In this document: positions 1 through 5,477 of the stretch, piece by piece
Layout: each line of letters begins with the position of its first letter
How positions within the stretch are numbered: the first letter of the stretch is position 1
Source: Burkholderiaceae bacterium
GTDB taxonomy: Bacteria > Pseudomonadota > Gammaproteobacteria > Burkholderiales > Burkholderiaceae
Reading direction: 5' to 3'
DNA: 7,835 nucleotides
NCBI GenBank assembly: GCA_023253905.1
Contig: JALREG010000150.1
Location: 1 to 7,835, forward strand
Made by a program: the position numbers and the translations under genes
Notes under the pieces: model-generated
Told to the model about the DNA's origin: nothing
Database searches by the model: none
What the model saw: only the letters and a program-made list of their open reading frames with translations

Positions 1-2123
1 TCTGGCAGATGGCCGATACCGGCCCCTGCGGCCCGTGCTCAGAAATTTTCTACGATCACGGCGCCGGCATCTGGGGAGGCCCCCCGGGATCGCCTGAAGC
101 CGACGGCGATCGCTACATCGAGATCTGGAACCTGGTGTTCATGCAGTTCGAACGCGATGAGGCGGGAACGCTCACCCCGCTTCCCAAGCCCTGCGTGGAT
201 ACCGGCATGGGTCTGGAGCGCATCGCGGCGGTGCTGCAGCATGTGCACAGCAACTATGAAATCGATCTGTTCCAGGAACTCATTCGTGCCGCCGCGCGAG
301 AAACCGGATGTACCGATCTTGCCAATCCGTCCCTGCGCGTCATCGCCGATCATATCCGTGCCTGCTCCTTCCTGATCGTCGACGGCGTCATTCCGGGCAA
401 CGAAGGGCGTGGCTATGTGCTTCGCCGAATCATCCGGCGGGCGCTTCGTCATGGCCACAAGCTGGGGCAGTCGAACCCCTTCTTCCACCGGCTGGTCGCT
501 GAACTGGATGCGGTGATGGGGAGCGCCTATCCCGAACTCACCGCGGCGCGCGAGCGGGTGGCCGATGTGCTGCGTCAGGAAGAAGAGCGCTTCGGCGAGA
601 CGCTCGCGCATGGCATGGCCATTCTCGAGCAGGCGCTCGGTGGCGGCGCAAAACTGTTGGACGGCGACACCGCTTTCCGCCTCTACGATACCTACGGCTT
701 TCCGCTGGATCTCACCGCCGATGTCTGTCGCGAGCGCGGGGTCATGGTCGACGAAGCGGGCTTTGAGGTGGCCATGGATCGCCAGCGCGAGCAGGCGCGC
801 GCGGCCGGTAAATTCCGCATGGCCGCAGGGCTCGACTACAGCGGCGAACAGACGCACTTCGATGGCTATGAGCATCTCGAAGTGGCCGGAGCGCGGGTGC
901 TCGCGCTCTATGCTGACGGGGTGGCGGTGCAGGCGGTCGCGGCAGGTCAGCAAGCGGTGGTGGTGCTTGACCGCACGCCGTTCTATGCCGAGTCGGGCGG
1001 CCAGGTGGGCGATGCCGGCCTGCTCTGTTCGGCCGACAACACCACCCGCTTCGAGGTTGAGGACACCCGCAAGATCCAGGCCGACGTTTTCGGCCATCAC
1101 GGCACGCTGATGGCTGGCCGTCTGGCGGTGGGCGATACGCTCGCCGCTCAGGTCGACACCGTCCGGCGCGCCCGCACCGTTCGAAACCACTCTGCCACCC
1201 ACCTCATGCACAAGGCCCTGCGCGAGGTGCTCGGCGCCCATGTGCAGCAGAAGGGGTCCCTGGTCGATGCCGAGCGTACCCGGTTCGATTTTTCTCATCA
1301 TGCACCCGTGACCGACGAAGAGATCCGTCAGGTCGAGGCGCGTGTGAACGATGAAATCCTGGCCAATGCCGCCACCGAGGCTCGCGTGATGGGGTTCGAT
1401 GATGCCGTCCGTGCCGGCGCCATGGCGCTCTTTGGCGAAAAATACGGCGACACGGTTCGGATGCTCGACATCGGATCATCCCGCGAACTGTGCGGCGGTA
1501 CGCATGTGCGCCGAACCGGCGACATCGGGCCGTTCAAGATCGTCGCCGAATCGGGGGTTGCAGCGGGCATCCGCCGGGTTGAAGCGGTCACCGGCGACAA
1601 CGCGCTCGCATGGGTCCAGGCGGCCTCAGCCACGCTGGGCAGCGCGGCGGGGGCGCTCAAGGTGTCTGCAACCGAGGTGCCGGCCAAGCTCGCGCAGATC
1701 CTCGAATCGGTGCGCACCCTTGAAAAAGAGGTGGCACGGCTCAAGTCCAAACTCGCGTCCTCCCAGGGCGATGATCTGGCGGCGGGCGCGGTGGAGGTCA
1801 ACGGCATCAAAGTGCTGGCGGCAACACTCGAAGGGGCCGACGTCAAGGTCCTGCGTGATACGGTCGATCAGCTCAAGTCCAAGCTCCGAACTGCGGCCAT
1901 CGTCCTGGCTGCTGTTGACGGTGACAAGGTCAGCCTCATCGCCGGGGTCACAGCCGATGCCATCAGCCGCGTCAAGGCTGGTGATCTGGTCAACCATGTC
2001 GCCCAGCAGGTGGGCGGCAAGGGCGGGGGCCGGCCCGACATGGCGCAGGCGGGTGGCACGCGACCCGATCAACTTGCGGCTGCGCTCGCCAGCGTCTCGG
2101 GCTGGGTGGCTGCCCGCGCCTGA
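1..2123 (+). CDS. alaS: Alanyl-tRNA synthetase, C-terminal part (5' end outside window)
   Basis: This enzyme charges tRNA-Ala with alanine in the cytoplasm and hydrolyses mischarged Ser/Gly-tRNA-Ala. The frame is already open at the left edge (first whole codon at base 3, TGG), so the ATG at base 9 is internal. Numbering from that Met, the class II core continues with [10 protein letters not shown] (3-12) and motif 3 DTGMGLER (64-71), followed by the Arg-rich tRNA-recognition helices (about 116-153). The editing domain has its zinc ligands HSATH (394-398) and CGGTH (495-499). A coiled segment leads to the C-Ala/DHHA1 domain with [15 protein letters not shown] (669-683). The 704 residues seen, and the spacing against the E. 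coli zinc ligands (H564, C666), imply about 170 N-terminal residues lie outside the window. All expected motifs are intact, so it looks functional. Its TGA overlaps the next ATG by one base. Confidence 0.97.
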   Translation, partial: WQMADTGPCGPCSEIFYDHGAGIWGGPPGSPEADGDRYIEIWNLVFMQFERDEAGTLTPLPKPCVDTGMGLERIAAVLQHVHSNYEIDLFQELIRAAARETGCTDLANPSLRVIADHIRACSFLIVDGVIPGNEGRGYVLRRIIRRALRHGHKLGQSNPFFHRLVAELDAVMGSAYPELTAARERVADVLRQEEERFGETLAHGMAILEQALGGGAKLLDGDTAFRLYDTYGFPLDLTADVCRERGVMVDEAGFEVAMDRQREQARAAGKFRMAAGLDYSGEQTHFDGYEHLEVAGARVLALYADGVAVQAVAAGQQAVVVLDRTPFYAESGGQVGDAGLLCSADNTTRFEVEDTRKIQADVFGHHGTLMAGRLAVGDTLAAQVDTVRRARTVRNHSATHLMHKALREVLGAHVQQKGSLVDAERTRFDFSHHAPVTDEEIRQVEARVNDEILANAATEARVMGFDDAVRAGAMALFGEKYGDTVRMLDIGSSRELCGGTHVRRTGDIGPFKIVAESGVAAGIRRVEAVTGDNALAWVQAASATLGSAAGALKVSATEVPAKLAQILESVRTLEKEVARLKSKLASSQGDDLAAGAVEVNGIKVLAATLEGADVKVLRDTVDQLKSKLRTAAIVLAAVDGDKVSLIAGVTADAISRVKAGDLVNHVAQQVGGKGGGRPDMAQAGGTRPDQLAAALASVSGWVAARA

Positions 2124-3319
2124 TGACTGACAGCGCCAGCGCCGATCCGGGGTCGGGGCACCGTCGCGTACTCCTGACGCTGGTCGGGATGTCGGTGCTG
2201 TCTCATGCGGCGCTGGTCGGTTGCCGGATCGCGGTCACGCTGGGGGGCATCGACCTCGGTGCCTCGGCGTTCACCATCGGGCTGCTGATGGCGTTTTTCG
2301 GGCTGCTGCCCATGGTGCTGTCGGTACCGGCCGGCCGACTGGTCGACCGTATCGGAACCCGGAAACCCATGTTCTGGGGCCTGGCCGTACTGTCTGTCGC
2401 CATTCTTGCGCCCGCACTGTCCTGGGAGGTGGGCTCGCTTTTTCTGGCCAGCACCGCGACCGGGCTCGGGTTCATGGGAATCAACGTCGCCATTCAGAAG
2501 CTGGGCGGCGAGTTGGGTGGGCCGGCGGCCCGGGCGACCAATTTCGGCCTGCTGTCGGTCGGCTTCTCCATTTCATCGTTTATCGGTCCGCTTCTGGTGG
2601 GACCGATCATCGATTTCGCTGGTTTCCGTGCGGCGTTTTTCGCCCTGCTGCTGCTGCCGCTTGGCACGGCATGGTGGTTGAGCCGGGTGAAGTTCGAGGA
2701 GCGACCGCGCCTGCCGGGCGACTCGCGCGAGTCTGCGGCCGAGCAGAGTGTGTTCGATCTGCTGCGTGACCCGGCGCTTCGCAAGGTCTATCTGTCGGTG
2801 GGTGTGATCTCGGCCGCCTGGGACGTGCACCAGTTCGTCGTTCCAATCTACGGCTCCGCGATCGGCATGTCGGCGTCTGCCATCGGCATTCTGCTCGCGT
2901 CCTATTCGGCTGCCACCTTCGTGATCCGGGTCGCGGTGCCCTGGCTCGCGCGGCGCGTGCCTGAGTGGCCCATGATTCTCGCGTCTCATGTCGTGGGCGG
3001 CATCATTTATCTGCTCTATCCGCTCACCGAATCCCTGCCGGTCATGATGGTGCTGTCGTTTGTGCTCGGAATGGGGTTGGGCGTGTCGCAGCCCATCGTC
3101 CTGTCGCTTCTTCACCGGCTCGCGCCACCTGACCGGACGGGGGAGGCGGTGGGTCTCAGGATGGTGCTGGTGAACGGAACGCAGACCCTGCTGCCCGGCG
3201 CGTTCGGCGCGATTGGGGGCGTGTTCGGTGTGGCAACCCTCTTCTGGGGCATGGCGCTGCTTCTGGGCGGAAGCCTGTTCTACGTCGCTCGTGGCACGGA
3301 CCGGCGGGGACCGATATGA
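2123..3319 (+). CDS. Major facilitator superfamily (MFS) transporter
   Basis: A 398-residue inner-membrane secondary transporter. The length and the two blocks of hydrophobic segments (about 17-188 and 223-388), separated by a charged loop around 189-222, fit the usual 12-helix MFS fold. The loop between helices 2 and 3 carries an MFS motif A variant, GRLVDRIGTRKPM (71-83), with the conserved Asp and basic residues. No substrate can be assigned; drug, metabolite or amino-acid efflux are all possible. The ATG overlaps the alaS stop by one base (TGATG) and no strong ribosome binding site precedes it, which suggests initiation by ribosomes finishing alaS. The 3' end overlaps the next gene by 4 nt (ATGA). 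The N-terminus has about 15 polar residues before the first helix and no cleavable signal. Confidence 0.9.
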   Translation: MTDSASADPGSGHRRVLLTLVGMSVLSHAALVGCRIAVTLGGIDLGASAFTIGLLMAFFGLLPMVLSVPAGRLVDRIGTRKPMFWGLAVLSVAILAPALSWEVGSLFLASTATGLGFMGINVAIQKLGGELGGPAARATNFGLLSVGFSISSFIGPLLVGPIIDFAGFRAAFFALLLLPLGTAWWLSRVKFEERPRLPGDSRESAAEQSVFDLLRDPALRKVYLSVGVISAAWDVHQFVVPIYGSAIGMSASAIGILLASYSAATFVIRVAVPWLARRVPEWPMILASHVVGGIIYLLYPLTESLPVMMVLSFVLGMGLGVSQPIVLSLLHRLAPPDRTGEAVGLRMVLVNGTQTLLPGAFGAIGGVFGVATLFWGMALLLGGSLFYVARGTDRRGPI

Positions 3320-3891
3320 CGGCCGGAGTCCAACCGTCGCCCGACCGTCCTTCCCCCCGCTCGCTCATCGACCTGTTCGTGGCCTTCACCACTCTCGCGC
3401 TGCACGGGTTTGGCGGTGTATTGCCATGGGCACAGCGCACCCTGGTTGACGATCGCCGCTGGCTGAGCCGCGAGGAGTTTCTCGAAGTGCTTGCCTTTGG
3501 CCAATTGCTCCCGGGCCCCAATATCATCAACGTGGGCATCATCGTCGGTCATCGATATTTTGGCTGGCGCGGTTCGGTGGTGGCGGTCACCGGCCTGGTC
3601 CTGTTTCCAGCGGTGATCGTGCTGACAGCGGGCCTGGTGTATTCGCAATTCGTAAGCGTACCGGCCGTACAGAAGGCCCTGTCGGGCATGGCCGCGGTGG
3701 CCTCGGGCCTCATCATCGCAATGGCACTCAAGCTTGCCTGGGCGCAGCGCCGGCGCTGGCCATGGCTCGCATTCGGGCTCGCGAGTTTCATTGGGCTCGC
3801 GCTGCTGCGCTGGCCCCTGCTGCAGGTGCTTGCGCTCACCGTCCCGGTTGCGGTGCTGCTTGCCTGGTGGAAGGAGGGGAAATCGCCATGA
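3316..3891 (+). CDS. Chromate transporter (CHR) family, short-chain, first subunit
   Basis: A 191-residue membrane protein matching one CHR domain (the ChrA half-unit). Visible family features are an N-terminal helix ending in FGGVLPW (32-38), a charged amphipathic stretch with the typical WLSREEF (49-55), and QLLPGPN (63-69), followed by hydrophobic helices to the C-terminus. Full-length ChrA proteins carry two such domains in about 400 residues. Short-chain members are usually encoded as tandem pairs whose two products work together, and the next gene is the matching partner. Family members export chromate, but many have untested substrates, so chromate resistance is only a possibility here. 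The start overlaps the MFS stop by 4 nt (ATGA), with a GGGGA stretch at 3306-3310 as a weak ribosome binding site. The stop overlaps the next start in the same way. Confidence 0.88.
   Translation: MTAGVQPSPDRPSPRSLIDLFVAFTTLALHGFGGVLPWAQRTLVDDRRWLSREEFLEVLAFGQLLPGPNIINVGIIVGHRYFGWRGSVVAVTGLVLFPAVIVLTAGLVYSQFVSVPAVQKALSGMAAVASGLIIAMALKLAWAQRRRWPWLAFGLASFIGLALLRWPLLQVLALTVPVAVLLAWWKEGKSP
3871..3879 (+). promoter_or_regulatory. Ribosome binding site for the second CHR gene
   Basis: AAGGAGGGG is the clearest Shine-Dalgarno sequence in the window. It sits about 10 nt before the ATG at 3888 and lies inside the end of the first CHR gene. It decides the start of the second CHR gene in favour of 3888 over the in-frame upstream ATG at 3762. 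Confidence 0.75.
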
Positions 3892-4415
3892 CGTTCTGGG
3901 ATCAGCTGGAGATGCTTGCGCACTTCGCCATGCTGTCGGCGATTGCGGTGGGCGGCGCAGTCTCGATGGTGCCCGACATCAGCCGCTACATGGTTGACGA
4001 GAAGGGGCTGCTGACTGCCGCGCAGTTCAGCGAAGCGATTGCCGTGGCCCAGGCGGTGCCAGGGCCTAATGTCCTGTTCGTCACGCTTTTGGGCTGGCAG
4101 ACCGCCGGGCTGGTGGGAGCCGTGCTCGCGACGCTGGGATTGCTCGTGCCGTCCAGCCTGATCACCTATCATGCCAATCGCTGGCGCAGTGGCAACCTCG
4201 ACACGCGCGCGGTTCGCGCCATCCGGCTGGGCCTGTCGCCACTAGCAGTGGGGCTCACTTTATCGGCGGGCTGGGTGATCGCCGAAGGTGCGGTCACTCA
4301 CTGGGCGCTTGCAGCCCTTTGCGCGCTCACCGTGCTGGTGTGTCTGGTGTCGAAGTTGAACCCGCTCTGGCTGATTGGGCTGGGCGCAGTCCTGGGGCCA
4401 TGGGTTCTGCCTTAA
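3888..4415 (+). CDS. Chromate transporter (CHR) family, short-chain, second subunit
   Basis: A 175-residue membrane protein, the second CHR half-unit. It repeats the family pattern of its upstream neighbour: a glycine-rich helix end (VGGAVSMVPD, 21-30), a charged stretch (EKGLLTAAQF, 38-47), QAVPGPN (55-61), then several hydrophobic helices to the C-terminus. The frame stays open back to an ATG at 3762. The start at 3888 is chosen because it has a strong Shine-Dalgarno, gives a 4-nt ATGA overlap with the first CHR gene, and places the first CHR helix at the expected distance from the N-terminus. The two proteins share the LLPGPN/AVPGPN signature but are otherwise diverged, as expected for the N- and C-type halves of a heteromeric transporter. 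The transported anion is inferred only from family membership. Confidence 0.87.
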   Translation: MTFWDQLEMLAHFAMLSAIAVGGAVSMVPDISRYMVDEKGLLTAAQFSEAIAVAQAVPGPNVLFVTLLGWQTAGLVGAVLATLGLLVPSSLITYHANRWRSGNLDTRAVRAIRLGLSPLAVGLTLSAGWVIAEGAVTHWALAALCALTVLVCLVSKLNPLWLIGLGAVLGPWVLP

Positions 4416-4433
4416 TGAAATGTCTCGATGAAT

Positions 4434-4437
4434 GAGG
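4434..4437 (+). promoter_or_regulatory. Ribosome binding site for the TusA-family gene
   Basis: GAGG lies 7 nt upstream of the ATG at 4445, within the 29-nt gap after the second CHR gene. No convincing promoter was seen in this short gap, so the gene is probably read from upstream. Confidence 0.55.
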
Positions 4438-4444
4438 GTGTGGT

Positions 4445-4687
4445 ATGGCTGATGAAGCAATCTCCTGTGATCGTGAGGTGGATGCGCGGGGGCTTAACTG
4501 TCCGCTGCCGATTTTGCGGGCCAAGAAGGCGCTCACCGATCTGGGCAGTGGCCAGGTGCTGAAGGTGGTGTCGACCGACCCAGGCTCGAAGCGTGACTTC
4601 GAAGCGTTTGCGAGGCAAACGGGACACACGCTGCTGCGCGTCGATGAGCAGGACCGGCAGTGGATCTTTTTTCTACAGAGGCGGTAA
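4445..4687 (+). CDS. TusA/SirA-family sulfurtransferase (sulfur carrier)
   Basis: An 80-residue cytosolic protein with the TusA family signature. The N-terminal strand runs into DARGLNCPLPILRAKKAL (13-30), with the CPxP motif whose Cys19 is the expected persulfide-carrying residue. Next comes the strand VLKVVSTDPGSKRDF, and the C-terminal strand ends near QWIFFLQRR. Length and cysteine position match E. coli TusA (about 81 residues, Cys19). TusA relays sulfur from the cysteine desulfurase IscS towards 2-thiouridine in tRNA. Paralogues serve molybdenum-cofactor synthesis, sulfur oxidation or selenium metabolism. Paralogues cannot be told apart from this sequence, so no gene symbol is given. 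Being in line with alaS makes a tRNA role attractive but unproven. Three bases separate it from the next gene. Confidence 0.92.
   Translation: MADEAISCDREVDARGLNCPLPILRAKKALTDLGSGQVLKVVSTDPGSKRDFEAFARQTGHTLLRVDEQDRQWIFFLQRR
4678..4681 (+). promoter_or_regulatory. Ribosome binding site for the SDR gene
   Basis: GAGG within GAGGCGG overlaps the last codons of the TusA-family gene and lies 9 nt before the ATG at 4691. It supports that start and tight coupling of the two genes. Confidence 0.6.
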
Positions 4688-4690
4688 CCC

Positions 4691-5428
4691 ATGAAAGCGA
4701 GCTTTGATTACTCGGGTCGCCATGTCCTCGTGACCGGTGGCACGTCCGGCATTGGCGCGGCCACCGCCGTTGCGTTCCGTCAGGCGGGCGCAAGCGTGAT
4801 CGCCTGCGGTCTTACCGACCAGGAACTTTCGGCAGCGCGCGCCAATCCCGGCTTCGCAGGCATTGAACTTCGCCAGCTCGACGTGACCGATCGTGCAGCG
4901 GTCGACGCCCTCTTGGGCGGGTTGCCCAGACTGGATGCAGTCGTGAACAGCGCTGGCCTGATCCGCCGCGATGCCGAGCACGACCCCGACGTGTTTGCGC
5001 ACGTCATTGACGTGAATCTGAACGGTGGCATGCGGGTCAGCGCGGCTGCCCGACCGCTACTCGCCCAGAGCCGTGGCAGCATTGTGTTCATCGGCTCGGT
5101 CATGTCGTTTTTCGGGGGGCCCAAGCAGCCTGCCTATTCCGCATCGAAGGGCGCAGTGCGCAACCTCACCATGTCGCTTGCCGCCGCTTATGCGGCCGAT
5201 GGCATTCGCGTCAACGCGGTGGCGCCCGGCTGGGTCGTCACCGAACTGTCGCGGGGCGCGCGCGAAAACCCGGAGCGAAACGCGATGATCATGTCGCGCA
5301 CGCCCATCGGGCGATGGGCCGAACCCGCCGAGATCGCCGATCCGATTCTGTTCCTGTGTTCGGACGCTGCGCGCTACATGACCGGCACGATCATGGCGGT
5401 GGACGGCGGTTACATGTCGATGGGCTGA
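4691..5428 (+). CDS. Short-chain dehydrogenase/reductase (classical SDR)
   Basis: A 245-residue NAD(P)-dependent oxidoreductase of the classical SDR family, cytosolic. Visible motifs are the nucleotide-binding TGGTSGIG (15-22), the adenine-contact Asp in LDVTD (D64), NSAG (86-89, a variant of NNAG), and the structural Asn of VNLNG (N109). The catalytic Ser136, Tyr149 and Lys153 (YSASK) are present, followed by the PG turn (179-180) and the C-terminal MAVDGGY. All four residues of the catalytic tetrad are there, so it is probably active. The end of the second beta strand reads ACGLTDQ and lacks the Asp that marks NAD preference, so the cofactor is undecided. The SAGLIRR stretch recalls KduD-like sugar-acid dehydrogenases, but substrate assignment would be a guess. 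It is the last gene of the plus-strand block, 3 nt after the TusA-family gene, and convergent with valS. Confidence 0.92.
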   Translation: MKASFDYSGRHVLVTGGTSGIGAATAVAFRQAGASVIACGLTDQELSAARANPGFAGIELRQLDVTDRAAVDALLGGLPRLDAVVNSAGLIRRDAEHDPDVFAHVIDVNLNGGMRVSAAARPLLAQSRGSIVFIGSVMSFFGGPKQPAYSASKGAVRNLTMSLAAAYAADGIRVNAVAPGWVVTELSRGARENPERNAMIMSRTPIGRWAEPAEIADPILFLCSDAARYMTGTIMAVDGGYMSMG

Positions 5429-5429
5429 G

Positions 5430-5459
5430 CGGCGAGCTCACCCTGCGAGGGGCTCGCCG
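5430..5459. terminator. GC-rich hairpin in the convergent gap, possible bidirectional terminator
   Basis: CGGCGAGC (5430-5437) and GCTCGCCG (5452-5459) form a perfect 8-bp inverted repeat. It can be extended inward by a T·G wobble and a C-G pair, leaving a 10-nt loop. It starts 1 nt after the SDR stop and lies 18 nt past the valS stop on the other strand, where a shared terminator would be expected. Neither strand has a T-tract after the stem, so it is not a textbook Rho-independent terminator. It may only stabilise 3' ends or act with Rho. Confidence 0.45.
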
Positions 5460-5477
5460 GGGCCCCCGTCAACCCGA

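Noticed and set aside
39..1301. 420-codon open frame on the minus strand, antisense to alaS
   Set aside because: It lies fully inside alaS, whose own frame carries all the AlaRS motifs. The antisense product has no recognisable domain, and long antisense frames are common in GC-rich genes.
1399..2130. 243-codon plus-strand frame overlapping the alaS 3' half
   Set aside because: Its product is Arg/Ser/Pro-rich without a domain, typical of a shifted frame of a GC-rich gene. alaS fully explains the region.
3762..3887. Upstream in-frame start that would extend the second CHR gene by 42 codons
   Set aside because: The extension would overlap the first CHR gene and adds Arg/Ala-rich sequence typical of a shadow frame. 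The ATG at 3888 has a strong Shine-Dalgarno and an ATGA overlap.
4416..4444. Possible promoter between the second CHR gene and the TusA-family gene
   Set aside because: The 29-nt gap is too short to hold a full promoter without running into coding sequence, and no clear -35/-10 pair was visible.
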